A program made the position numbers and the translations under genes. Positions 28,894 through 36,072 of a stretch of DNA of 36,072 bases are shown here, in pieces. The DNA comes from Desulfobacteraceae bacterium CG2_30_51_40. GTDB lineage: Bacteria; Desulfobacterota; DSM-4660; Desulfatiglandales; Desulfatiglandaceae. The notes beneath the pieces are model-generated. The model was not told the DNA's origin, made no database searches, and saw only the letters and a list, made by a program, of their open reading frames with translations. Each line of letters starts with the position of its first letter. The first letter of the stretch is position 1. The DNA lies in NCBI GenBank assembly GCA_001874005.1, contig MNYJ01000028.1, forward strand, positions 4,185 to 40,256. Reading direction: 5' to 3'.

Positions 28894-29568
28894 ATGGCCG
28901 GATCTAAAGATACCAGAGACATTCTAAAGAGACCTGATGAATTTATTACAATTTCCGGAAAGGTACTACAGTGGGCAAGGGAGCACGGCAGGCCCCTTAG
29001 GTATGCCGGCATTGCCGTAGCAGTTGCGGCAGTCGTGTTTATTGCGGCCCACACCTATCTGAATTATGCTGACCGAAAAGGCCAGGATTCCTACAATAAG
29101 GCCTATAATGCGATAGCCGAGACAAATCCTTCTGAAAAGGCGAAGGAAAGCGCTCCGGAGGCAGTCACTTTATTTGAGGAAGTTATAAAGGATCACTCCC
29201 TTTCCAAGGCCTCAGCGCTTGCCCTTGCCCAACTGGCAAACCTGAAATACAGAGAGAAAAACTACGATGAAGCCATAGCCCTTTACCGTAAGTTCCTCGT
29301 AGAGATGGCGGGCAAGACCAGATATGAGAATCTGACCAAGCTTGCACTTTCCGCGTGTTATGAGGCGAAGGCGGATCTGAAAAACGCTATAGAACTGCTC
29401 AATTCCGTGCGTGACTACCCTTTGCTTAAAGAAACAGCCCTCTGGAACCTCGCCCGCCTTTACCGCCTATCCAACGAGACAGAGAAGGAAAAGGAGGCCC
29501 TGAAACAGTTTGCTGAAGAGTTTACAGACTCACCTTTCCTGCCTCTTGCGAAGGCTCGCATGCTCTAA
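28894..29568 (+). CDS. Membrane-anchored TPR protein, YfgM / TPR_21-like
   Basis: A 224-residue protein with a short cytoplasmic N-terminus, one membrane span (about 36-53: LRYAGIAVAVAAVVFIAAHTYL) and a periplasmic helical domain with TPR-like repeats (SKASALALAQLANLKYREKN, YDEAIALYRKFLVEMAGKT, NLTKLALSACYEAKADLKNA). Such proteins (YfgM of E. coli, TPR_21 family) associate with the Sec translocon and periplasmic chaperones. AAGGA lies upstream of the ATG. It stands between repeat copies 5 and 6 and is probably transcribed alone. Confidence 0.78.
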   Translation: MAGSKDTRDILKRPDEFITISGKVLQWAREHGRPLRYAGIAVAVAAVVFIAAHTYLNYADRKGQDSYNKAYNAIAETNPSEKAKESAPEAVTLFEEVIKDHSLSKASALALAQLANLKYREKNYDEAIALYRKFLVEMAGKTRYENLTKLALSACYEAKADLKNAIELLNSVRDYPLLKETALWNLARLYRLSNETEKEKEALKQFAEEFTDSPFLPLAKARML

Positions 29569-29585
29569 CAGGCTTGGCCTGTTTG

Positions 29586-29675
29586 TTCACAACGAAGGAT
29601 GAAAATCACCCCCACCCCTGCCTCCCCCGCCGAGGGGAAGGGGTAGAGGGATGAGCCGCAGAAAATTTTCCCGGA
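29586..29675 (+). repeat. Repeat family A, copy 6 (degenerate right end)
   Basis: TTCACAACGAAGGATGAAAATC followed by ACCCCCACCC and CTCCCCCGCCGAGGGG match the family A consensus. The right end has decayed to AGAAAATTTT, so its inverted repeat is poor. It ends before the ribosome-binding site GGAGAGGAG of the CoA ligase gene. Confidence 0.65.
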
Positions 29676-29687
29676 GAGGAGTATGCC

Positions 29688-31259
29688 ATGATCATTGGAG
29701 AGATTTTGGCCAGAAATGCCAGGATGTACGGTGAGGAGACCGCCTTAATTGAGCGAGATCCGGCTAAATCTAAGAGAGTGGCGATTACCTGGAAGCAATT
29801 TGATGAGACTGCAAACAGGATTGCCAACGCCCTTCTGAAGAGGGGAATCCGCAAGGGTGACAAGGTGATCCATCTCATGATGAACTGCCTTGAATGGCTC
29901 CCCGTGTACTTCGGGATTCTCAGGACCGGTGCCTGGGCTGTTCCTCTCAACTTCCGCTTCTCCGGAGACGACATACTCCTGTGCGCCGGAATCGCGGAGG
30001 CAAAAGCGATGTTTTTCGGCGAGGAGTTCATTGAAAGAATAGATGCCATAAGAGATGATTTATCCACAATAAGGCATTTCATCTTTATAGGCCCTGAGAA
30101 CTCAAGGCCTCCTTACGCGGAATCGCTTGAGAACTTCACCGGCTCCATGTCGGATGTGAACCCTGATGTGCCGATAAGCGTACTGGATGAAGCAGCCCTT
30201 TATTTTACCTCCGGTACGACAGGGACTCCCAAGCCGATCCTGATTACCCACAGAAATCTGGAATTTGCCTGCATAATAGAAAACCGACACCACAATCAGA
30301 CCCATGAAGATAATTTTCTATGCATCCCCCCCTTGTATCACACGGGAGCAAAGATGCACTGGTTCGGTAACTTCATAGTGGGCGCAAAAGCGGTTATCCT
30401 AAAAGGCGTCAAGCCCCAGTGGATACTTGAAGCCGTAAGTGAAGAGGCCGTAACCATCGTGTGGCTACTCGTGCCCTGGGCCCAGGACATACTTGTTGCA
30501 CTGGAGACAGGCGAGCTTGACCTGCCCAAGTACAAGATTGATCAATGGCGCTTGATGCACATAGGGGCCCAGCCTGTGCCTCCGAGCCTCATCAAGAACT
30601 GGAAAAAGGTCTTTCCTGGGCATGACTACGATACCAACTACGGACTCAGTGAAAGCACCGGTCCGGGCTGCGTTCATCTGGGCATTGAAAACATCCACAA
30701 GGTCGGGGCGATAGGAGTCCCGGGATTCGACTGGGAATGCAGGATAGTTGACAGGAGTCTCAAGAACGTTCCAAGAGGCGAGCCCGGGGAACTAATGGTC
30801 AAGGGCCCCTGCGTTATGAAGGAGTATTACAAAAATCCCAAGGCAACTTCCGAGACCCTCTTTGACGGCTGGCTCCTCACCGGAGATATGGCCAGGGTGG
30901 ATGAAGACGGGTTCATCTGGCTTGTTGACAGGAAAAAAGATGTGATCATCACCGGCGGGGAAAATATCTTCCCTGTGGAGATAGAAGACTTCCTCATGGA
31001 CAATCCCAAGCTCCAGGATGCCGCCGTGATAGGGCTTCCGGATGAGAGGCTGGGGGAGATAGTGGCCGCGATAATCAAGGTGAAACCCGGGCAGACCATG
31101 GATGAAAAGGAATTGCTGGCATTCTGTGACAAGCTCCCAAGATACAAAAGGCCACGCAAGGTATTTTTTGACGACGTACCCAGAAACCCGACGGGCAAGA
31201 TAGAAAAACCTAAGCTCAGAAAAAAATACTCCGGCATGGAGGAGAGCTTCAAGATTTGA
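29688..31259 (+). CDS. AMP-forming acyl/aryl-CoA ligase (ANL superfamily)
   Basis: A 523-residue adenylate-forming enzyme that activates a carboxylic acid with ATP and joins it to CoA. Visible ANL motifs: phosphate loop YFTSGTTGTPKP (about 172-183), YGLSESTGPG (A5), GWLLTGDMARVDEDGFIWLVDR (A7/A8 hinge), KKDVIITGGENIFPVEIE, and the C-terminal catalytic lysine in NPTGKIEKPKLR. It resembles medium-chain or aryl-acid ligases; the substrate is not predictable from motifs. It precedes iorA by 176 bp on the same strand, so arylacetates produced from aromatic amino acids are plausible substrates (inference). GGAGAGGAG precedes the ATG. Confidence 0.85.
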   Translation: MIIGEILARNARMYGEETALIERDPAKSKRVAITWKQFDETANRIANALLKRGIRKGDKVIHLMMNCLEWLPVYFGILRTGAWAVPLNFRFSGDDILLCAGIAEAKAMFFGEEFIERIDAIRDDLSTIRHFIFIGPENSRPPYAESLENFTGSMSDVNPDVPISVLDEAALYFTSGTTGTPKPILITHRNLEFACIIENRHHNQTHEDNFLCIPPLYHTGAKMHWFGNFIVGAKAVILKGVKPQWILEAVSEEAVTIVWLLVPWAQDILVALETGELDLPKYKIDQWRLMHIGAQPVPPSLIKNWKKVFPGHDYDTNYGLSESTGPGCVHLGIENIHKVGAIGVPGFDWECRIVDRSLKNVPRGEPGELMVKGPCVMKEYYKNPKATSETLFDGWLLTGDMARVDEDGFIWLVDRKKDVIITGGENIFPVEIEDFLMDNPKLQDAAVIGLPDERLGEIVAAIIKVKPGQTMDEKELLAFCDKLPRYKRPRKVFFDDVPRNPTGKIEKPKLRKKYSGMEESFKI

Positions 31260-31435
31260 GGGCAAGATTTCCCTTGACAGACAAGAAGCACTTGGATAGT
31301 TCTATTGTGTAGCTAAGATATAGCTGTTTTGTGACTCATGGCGGGGTTTGGCCTCGCGCTTCCTTTATCGGATAACCTCACAGCGCAAAGGCCTTTTTTG
31401 TAAACATCAAAAAACAATACAGGATCGAGGGAAAA

Positions 31436-33286
31436 ATGCACAAGCTATTAAAAGATGCACCCGGAAGTCATTTTCTTCTCCTCGGCAATGAGGCCATTGC
31501 CAGAGGGGCCTTAGAGGCCGGTCTGGCCTTTGCCACCTGCTACCCTGGCACTCCATCTTCCGAGATACCGGAGCAGTTCCAGAATATCAGCCGGGAGACA
31601 GACCTTTACTTTGAGTATTCCGTAAATGAAAAGGTCGCGATGGAAGTAGCGGCCGGAGCTGCAACGGCAGGGCTGAGGACTATGGTAACCATGAAACATG
31701 TTGGGCTAAACGTTGCAGCAGATCCTCTCATGACCCTTTCGTATGTGGGGGTAAAGGGAGGGATGGTTATTGTGAACGCAGATGATCCTTCTCTCTTTTC
31801 AAGCCAGAATGAACAGGATAACCGTTATTACGCCAGGCTCTCAGGCCTTCCAATGCTGGAGCCAAGCAACACGCAGGAGATGAAAGACTTCACCGTTGCG
31901 GCATTTGATCTTTCCGAAAAGCTTGAAATACCCGTGATCATCAGAACCACCACACGTATAAACCACATAAGGGGTGATGTGGCCTTCGGCGCGCTCAGGC
32001 CAAGAAAGACCAAGGATGTCTTCAAGAAGAACCCCTTCAGGTATGTGACGGTTCCTGCGGTCTCTCGAAACCTCCACAAGATTCTCCTTGAGAAATTCGA
32101 TAAGGCGCTTGCGCTTTCAAATGAAAGCCCTTTCAATTCGATAACCGGCAGCGGCAAATTCGGCATTGTCACAAACGGTGTGAGTTACAACTATGTGCTG
32201 GACGCGGTAAAGGACCTGCACATAGAAGATAAGGTAAGCATACTTAGACTGGGATTTTCATGGCCTATGCCGAGGGAACTCTGCAAGACCTTTATGAAAA
32301 AGGTGGAAAAGGTGCTGGTCGTCGAAGAGCTTGAGCCAATAGTGGAAAACGACCTGAAGGCCATAGCGCAAGAGGTCGGGCTTTCCCTGAAAATCCAGGG
32401 TAAAGGCGTAGCCGGACTCTCCCGCCTCTTTGAATACGATCCAGGGATGGTACGCCAGGCAGTAGCGGCCTATTTAGGAATAGATTACAAGGCTCCTGTG
32501 CCGGTTGACCTGAGCGCTGCACCGCAGCTTCCGGGAAGACCGCCGAATCTCTGTGCAGGATGCCCTCATAGGGCCACATATTATTCGGTTAAGCAGGCGT
32601 TCGGAAAAGATGCGATACATCCCACGGACATAGGCTGTTACACACTGGGGCTTCTTCCACCTATATCCATGGCGGATTTCCTTATCTGCATGGGTTCATC
32701 GGTCAGCTCGGCCTGCGGCTTCTCCAGGGCCACCGATCAGAAGGTTGCCGCGTTCATAGGGGATTCCACCTTCTTCCATTCGGGAATAACCGGCCTCATA
32801 AACGCCGTACACAATAATCACAAGTTCACCCTAGTGATTCTGGACAACGGCACCACCGCCATGACGGGCCACCAGCCCCATCCCGGAGTTGACGCAAAGG
32901 CGATGGGCCTTGACGGAACAAGGGTTTCCATAGAGGAGATAGTACGGGCCTGCGGAGTAAAAGACATACACCTTGTGAAACCCTTCAAGGTCGCCAAGAC
33001 CATAGAGGCGGCCAAGGCCGCAAGGGATTATGACGGTCTTTCGGTAATAATATCTCAGGAATACTGTCCTCTGTTTGCCAAGGCCATTGGCGAGCGCAAG
33101 AAATCAAGGCCGTTCCAGGTAAACCACAGCAAATGCAAAAACCACCGTGATTGCATCAATCTTATAGCGTGTCCTGCCATGTATCTGGATGGAGAGCAGG
33201 TGGAAATAAACAAAGACCTGTGCATCGGGTGCAGTGTCTGCGCCCAGATATGTCCTGAAAACGCTATTCTGCCGCTTAAGGAGTGA
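31436..33286 (+). CDS. iorA: Indolepyruvate:ferredoxin oxidoreductase, alpha subunit
   Basis: A 616-residue protein. The N-terminal pyrimidine domain has GNEAIARGALEAGLAFATCY then PGTPSSEIPE and YSVNEKVAMEVAAGAATAG; the thiamine diphosphate domain has CAGCPHRATYYS, GDSTFFHSGITGLINAVHNN and LDNGTTAMTGHQPHPG. The C-terminus is a ferredoxin-like domain: CIGCSVCAQICP is standard, while the other cluster motif (CKNHRDCINLIACP) has unusual spacing. With IorB it oxidises aromatic 2-oxo acids (indolepyruvate, phenylpyruvate, hydroxyphenylpyruvate) to arylacetyl-CoA, reducing ferredoxin. GAGGG precedes the ATG, and iorB follows after 12 bases. Confidence 0.93.
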   Translation: MHKLLKDAPGSHFLLLGNEAIARGALEAGLAFATCYPGTPSSEIPEQFQNISRETDLYFEYSVNEKVAMEVAAGAATAGLRTMVTMKHVGLNVAADPLMTLSYVGVKGGMVIVNADDPSLFSSQNEQDNRYYARLSGLPMLEPSNTQEMKDFTVAAFDLSEKLEIPVIIRTTTRINHIRGDVAFGALRPRKTKDVFKKNPFRYVTVPAVSRNLHKILLEKFDKALALSNESPFNSITGSGKFGIVTNGVSYNYVLDAVKDLHIEDKVSILRLGFSWPMPRELCKTFMKKVEKVLVVEELEPIVENDLKAIAQEVGLSLKIQGKGVAGLSRLFEYDPGMVRQAVAAYLGIDYKAPVPVDLSAAPQLPGRPPNLCAGCPHRATYYSVKQAFGKDAIHPTDIGCYTLGLLPPISMADFLICMGSSVSSACGFSRATDQKVAAFIGDSTFFHSGITGLINAVHNNHKFTLVILDNGTTAMTGHQPHPGVDAKAMGLDGTRVSIEEIVRACGVKDIHLVKPFKVAKTIEAAKAARDYDGLSVIISQEYCPLFAKAIGERKKSRPFQVNHSKCKNHRDCINLIACPAMYLDGEQVEINKDLCIGCSVCAQICPENAILPLKE

Positions 33287-33298
33287 GAGGGGACCAAT

Positions 33299-33886
33299 AT
33301 GGAGACAAAGAGAATCGTATTCGTTGGAGTAGGTGGTCAGGGAAACCTTCTCACGTCAAGGCTTCTTGGAGAAGCTTTACTTTCAGCAGGAGTTCCCGCC
33401 GTGGTAAGCGAGATACACGGTATGGCCCAGAGGGGCGGGATAGTAGAGTCCGCTGTGCTTTTAGGGGATGTGTCCAGTCCGATTGTGTCAAACGGAGAGG
33501 CCGATGTGCTGGTAGGCTTTGAGCCGGCAGAGACTCTTCGCACCCTTGCCAGGTGCAACGAGGGCTCCGTAGTCATCGCCAATACAAGGCCTCTTCCTCC
33601 CTTTACGGTTTCCATCGGCCAGGGAAAATACCCGCCGGTTGATGAGATACTTGATCTGATAAGGAAAAGGGTTAAAAAACTGATTTCCTTTGACGGAAAC
33701 GCCCTGGCTGAGGAGGTCGGAAATCCCCTTTCACTTAATATGGTCATGCTTGGGGCCTTGATAGGGAGTGCGACCATCCCGGTCTCTGCCGAACAGATGA
33801 AGGCAGTCATCTCCTCATCCACAAAAAAGGCCTTTCTTGATTCAAACATAAAGGCCTTTGATCTTGGGATGAAAAAGGCCCTCTAG
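33299..33886 (+). CDS. iorB: Indolepyruvate:ferredoxin oxidoreductase, beta subunit
   Basis: A 195-residue gamma-domain-type subunit: RIVFVGVGGQGNLLTSRLLG (CoA/nucleotide-like GxGGQG loop), SEIHGMAQRGGIVESAVLLG, DVLVGFEPAETLRTL and NPLSLNMVMLGALIGS. These are the signatures of IorB and of the gamma domain of 2-oxoacid:ferredoxin oxidoreductases. Length and pairing with iorA are normal. A ribosome-binding site AGAGGGGAC lies in the 12-bp gap. A radical SAM gene follows 44 bases downstream on the same strand and may share the transcript. Confidence 0.93.
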   Translation: METKRIVFVGVGGQGNLLTSRLLGEALLSAGVPAVVSEIHGMAQRGGIVESAVLLGDVSSPIVSNGEADVLVGFEPAETLRTLARCNEGSVVIANTRPLPPFTVSIGQGKYPPVDEILDLIRKRVKKLISFDGNALAEEVGNPLSLNMVMLGALIGSATIPVSAEQMKAVISSSTKKAFLDSNIKAFDLGMKKAL

Positions 33887-33930
33887 AAAACGAACCTTTT
33901 CCGCAGAGGCCGAGGGTCTCCGATATAGTA

Positions 33931-35790
33931 ATGAAAAGTATTTCGCTCGTATCGGCCCCCTGGCCTCTCTACAACAGACCTTCCATACAGCTGGGCGCTC
34001 TCAAGGCCTATCTTGACAAGAACCTTCCTGAAATAAAGACGCATGCCCATTATCTTTATCTCACCTTTGCCGCAAGGCTCGGATACGCTCTTTATGAAAC
34101 CATTTCTACCGGCATGTGGAGGGCCGAGGTGCCTTTCGCAGCCCTTCTTTTCCCTGAAAAGAAAGATGAGGCTGCAAGGTTTTTAGCAACCAGGCTCAAG
34201 GGGACACCTTTTTATCGTAGCCTTGATCCGGCTTCTTTATCAGGAAGACTGACTGAGATATCCCGCTGCCTTCTTGATGAAATCAAATGGGACGATTACT
34301 TGATGGTGGGCATCTCAGCCTGCCTCGGCCAGCTTACAAGCTCCATCTATTTTGCATACGAAATAAGAAAGAGGGCCCCGGATTCCATCATAGTCCTTGG
34401 AGGCTCTGCATGTGCCGGCAAGATGGGATTGAGCATTGTAAAGACCTTCCCTGTTATTGACTGTGTCGTTAACGGAGAGGGGGAAAGACCACTCCTGGCA
34501 CTGATCCAGCAAGCTACGGAAGGCAGAAAACCAGCATCCACGCCCCTTAAAGGGGTCGTCACCAGGCAGACGAAACCCGAAGAAATAGACGCTGCGCAGA
34601 TATCCGATCTGGACACCCTTCCTTTGCCTGATTTCTCCGAATATTTCAGAGATCTTGCATCTCTTGAGGCGAAAAAGCATTTCATACCAAGACTTCCCAT
34701 CGAGGCATCCAGGGGCTGTTGGTGGAAAGGAGCCTCACGGTCATCACTACCTGCAAAGACGCAGCGCGGATGTGCCTTTTGCAATCTCAATCTCCAGTGG
34801 TCAGGATACAGGGCAAAATCCACTGGGAAGATCAGACAAGAGATATATGCCCTGGCTCTAAGACACAGGACGCTTTCCATGTCATTTATGGATAACTCCA
34901 TCCCCTATACGAAGGATGTTCGGTTATTTGAGGAAATATCTTCCATCGGAGTGGATTTGAGGCTTTTCTGTGAAATTAGGGCAGGCGTCTCTTTGGGTGT
35001 TCTTAAATCCATGGCCCGCGCGGGAGTGCATGAGGTCCAGGCGGGGATAGAGGCGCTTAGCACATCTTTACTCAAGAAATTAAACAAGGGAACTACAGCC
35101 CTGGACAATATTGAACTTATGCGTAACTGCGAATCCCTTGAGACTATGTCCCTTAACGGCAATCTCATCATGGAATTTCCTTTGAGCGATCAGAAGGATG
35201 TTGACGAAACCTTAAGGACCATGGATTTTTCCTTTCCATTTCTACCACCCAAGGGTATCTCCTTCTGGCTGGGCTTCGGAAGCCCCGCCTGGAGCAACCC
35301 GATGGCCTTCAATATCACCAGGACAGGTAATCATCCATTTTACAGACACCTCTTCCCAAAAAAGGTACTCGCCGGCCTGGTCTTAATGATTCAAGGTTAC
35401 AGGGCTGATAAATCCCTTCAAAAGAAGCTGTGGGCTCCGGTAAGAAAAAAGCTTGCCCAATGGGCCGAGTCTTACGACTCCCTTCACACGGGAAGACTCC
35501 ATGAGCCCATACTTAGCCATCAGGACGGAGGCGGGTTTTTGATCATACGCCAGCGCAGACCCGGAAACGCCCACATGATCCATAGGCTTGAGGGCGCATC
35601 GCGCCGCATTTATCTGTTCTGTGAAAGTCAGCGTAGCCTTTCGGAAATACTGGGCTTTTCTGATGGAATAGCTCATGACAAGGTGCTTGCCTTCTTAAGG
35701 ATGATGGAGGACAAGCGCCTCATGTTTTCCGAAGGAGACAGGTATTTGGCTCTTTCCCTCAAGGCTGGCGGATGTCGGGGCCTTAAATGA
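33931..35790 (+). CDS. B12-binding-domain radical SAM protein, RiPP-maturation type
   Basis: A 619-residue protein. The N-terminal VSAPWPLYNRPSIQLGALKA and the B12-binding-like segment DYLMVGISACLGQLTSS, IVLGGSACAGKMGLSIVKTF and VVNGEGERP (about 121-190) are followed by a radical SAM core starting IEASRGCWWKG. The three cluster cysteines are Cys263, Cys281 and Cys284 (CX17CX2C); the family I associate with this RGCWW start, RiPP maturation radical SAM protein 1, normally has CX7CX2C. A late segment (about 460-619) is family-specific. It would generate a 5'-deoxyadenosyl radical to modify a peptide; no precursor peptide gene is visible in the window. The ribosome-binding site is weak, but the fold begins at this ATG. 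Confidence 0.75.
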   Translation: MKSISLVSAPWPLYNRPSIQLGALKAYLDKNLPEIKTHAHYLYLTFAARLGYALYETISTGMWRAEVPFAALLFPEKKDEAARFLATRLKGTPFYRSLDPASLSGRLTEISRCLLDEIKWDDYLMVGISACLGQLTSSIYFAYEIRKRAPDSIIVLGGSACAGKMGLSIVKTFPVIDCVVNGEGERPLLALIQQATEGRKPASTPLKGVVTRQTKPEEIDAAQISDLDTLPLPDFSEYFRDLASLEAKKHFIPRLPIEASRGCWWKGASRSSLPAKTQRGCAFCNLNLQWSGYRAKSTGKIRQEIYALALRHRTLSMSFMDNSIPYTKDVRLFEEISSIGVDLRLFCEIRAGVSLGVLKSMARAGVHEVQAGIEALSTSLLKKLNKGTTALDNIELMRNCESLETMSLNGNLIMEFPLSDQKDVDETLRTMDFSFPFLPPKGISFWLGFGSPAWSNPMAFNITRTGNHPFYRHLFPKKVLAGLVLMIQGYRADKSLQKKLWAPVRKKLAQWAESYDSLHTGRLHEPILSHQDGGGFLIIRQRRPGNAHMIHRLEGASRRIYLFCESQRSLSEILGFSDGIAHDKVLAFLRMMEDKRLMFSEGDRYLALSLKAGGCRGLK

Positions 35791-35792
35791 AA

Positions 35793-35820
35793 AAGGCATG
35801 CCCCTTTCGGGGCACGCCTT
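35793..35820. terminator. Bidirectional-type terminator hairpin after the radical SAM gene
   Basis: AAGGCATGCCCC-TTTC-GGGGCACGCCTT forms an 11-bp stem with one mismatch, starting 3 bases after the stop codon. Toward the minus strand it is followed by TTTCATTT; toward the plus strand the U-tract is poor. It may serve both converging transcripts. Confidence 0.6.
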
Positions 35821-35840
35821 CGAATCGAGAAAGATTAGTT

Positions 35841-35984
35841 AGTGTCCATCCTGAAATGGCTATTTTCACCGATTTCGGCGTTGGGCTCAAATTTTAATCC
35901 TCGAAATACGTCTATGTATTCCTGTGGTTAAAATTATCGCCCGCCTTGAACTCGACGAAACTATCTCATTTCCGGAGGGACAGT
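35841..35984. mobile_element. MITE-like palindromic element, copy 3
   Basis: 144 bp: left end AGTGTCCATCCTGAAATGGC, right end TCATTTCCGGAGGGACAGT, with the same palindromic interior as copies 1 and 2. TA dinucleotides flank GTGTCC and GGACAG on both sides (…TTA-GTGTCC and GGACAG-TAG…), which would suit a TA target duplication, but copies 1 and 2 do not confirm it clearly. Confidence 0.8.
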
Positions 35985-35997
35985 AGTTAACGCCGTG

Positions 35998-36072
35998 CTA
36001 TCTCACGGATCTATCTATCACGTAATGATAAATGTAAGCTCCGTTACCCTCGCACTTGGCAAGCCTCATAAC
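35998..36072 (-). CDS. Possible C-terminal end of a minus-strand gene, cut by the window edge
   Basis: On the minus strand a frame from the window edge reads VMRLAKCEGNGAYIYHYVID then RSVR and stops at TAG 36000-35998. Only 24 codons are visible and no family is recognised; an internal ATG could also make it a short separate peptide. The terminator hairpin at 35793-35820 has its U-rich side facing this direction. Confidence 0.25.
   Translation of the reverse strand, partial: VMRLAKCEGNGAYIYHYVIDRSVR

Noticed and set aside
31348-31413. Short frame MAGFGLALPLSDNL... before iorA as a RiPP precursor for the radical SAM protein
   Set aside because: No ribosome-binding site, only 21 codons, no recognisable leader or core motif, and it lies two genes away from the radical SAM gene.
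1-36072. tRNA genes, rRNA, CRISPR arrays or an intact prophage
   Set aside because: No cloverleaf with a GTTCRANYC arm, no direct-repeat/spacer array and no integrase, capsid or transposase genes were found on either strand by reading.

Overview
The window looks like a chromosomal segment of an anaerobic, probably sulfate-reducing, member of the Desulfobacterota (former Deltaproteobacteria). The strongest pointer is a complete qrcABCD operon, a periplasmic-cytochrome-to-menaquinone complex typical of sulfate reducers. A ferredoxin-linked indolepyruvate oxidoreductase (iorAB), a tungstate-type ABC transporter, a QueG-family Fe-S protein and many large PAS/receiver signalling proteins fit the same picture. 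This assignment is inference from gene content; no rRNA, tRNA or CRISPR array is visible.

Layout. 1-2492: tail of one receiver-ended signalling gene, then a hybrid histidine kinase. 2493-5066: a mosaic accessory patch with a RelE/RHH toxin-antitoxin pair and its operator, a decayed receiver-domain tail, a DUF234-type ATPase with a palindromic promoter, and a broken second toxin fragment. 5067-8262 (minus strand): an M3-like zinc peptidase and the ATPase and permease of a TupABC-like transporter without its binding protein. 8386-12254: a membrane adenylate cyclase, a membrane-anchored IscU-like scaffold, a VanY-like carboxypeptidase and small unknown genes. 12488-18987 (minus): a QueG-like protein, then a type II secretion pseudopilin block transcribed HAD phosphatase-gspF-G-H-I-J-K. 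19422-24845 (minus): qrcA-B-C-D followed by an overlooked 54-residue single-span membrane protein. 25108-26760 (minus): a TPR/multi-span membrane protein, an exported YidD-like protein and rpsU. 26761-27360: no protein gene, but a strong promoter, about 300 nt of structured sequence and an intrinsic terminator, i.e. a candidate small RNA or rpsU leader. 27361-35790: cutA, a DedA protein, a YfgM-like TPR protein, an AMP-forming acyl/aryl-CoA ligase, iorA-iorB and a B12-binding radical SAM protein of the RiPP-maturation type.

Two families of intergenic repeats run through the segment. One is a roughly 144-bp, fully palindromic MITE-like element with 18-bp terminal inverted repeats (three copies); one copy lies just upstream of the rpsU ribosome-binding site. 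The other is a roughly 70-140-bp GC-rich palindromic element bounded by ATGAAAAT...ATTTTCAT (six or seven copies).

How the genes work together. Qrc would pass electrons from periplasmic hydrogenases or formate dehydrogenases, via cytochrome c3, into the menaquinone pool. TupBC could supply tungstate for W/Mo enzymes elsewhere in the genome. IorAB plus the CoA ligase suggests oxidative use of aromatic amino acids or arylacetates to CoA thioesters. The gsp block supplies the pseudopilus part of a type II secretion system whose GspC, D, E, L and M parts are not in this window.
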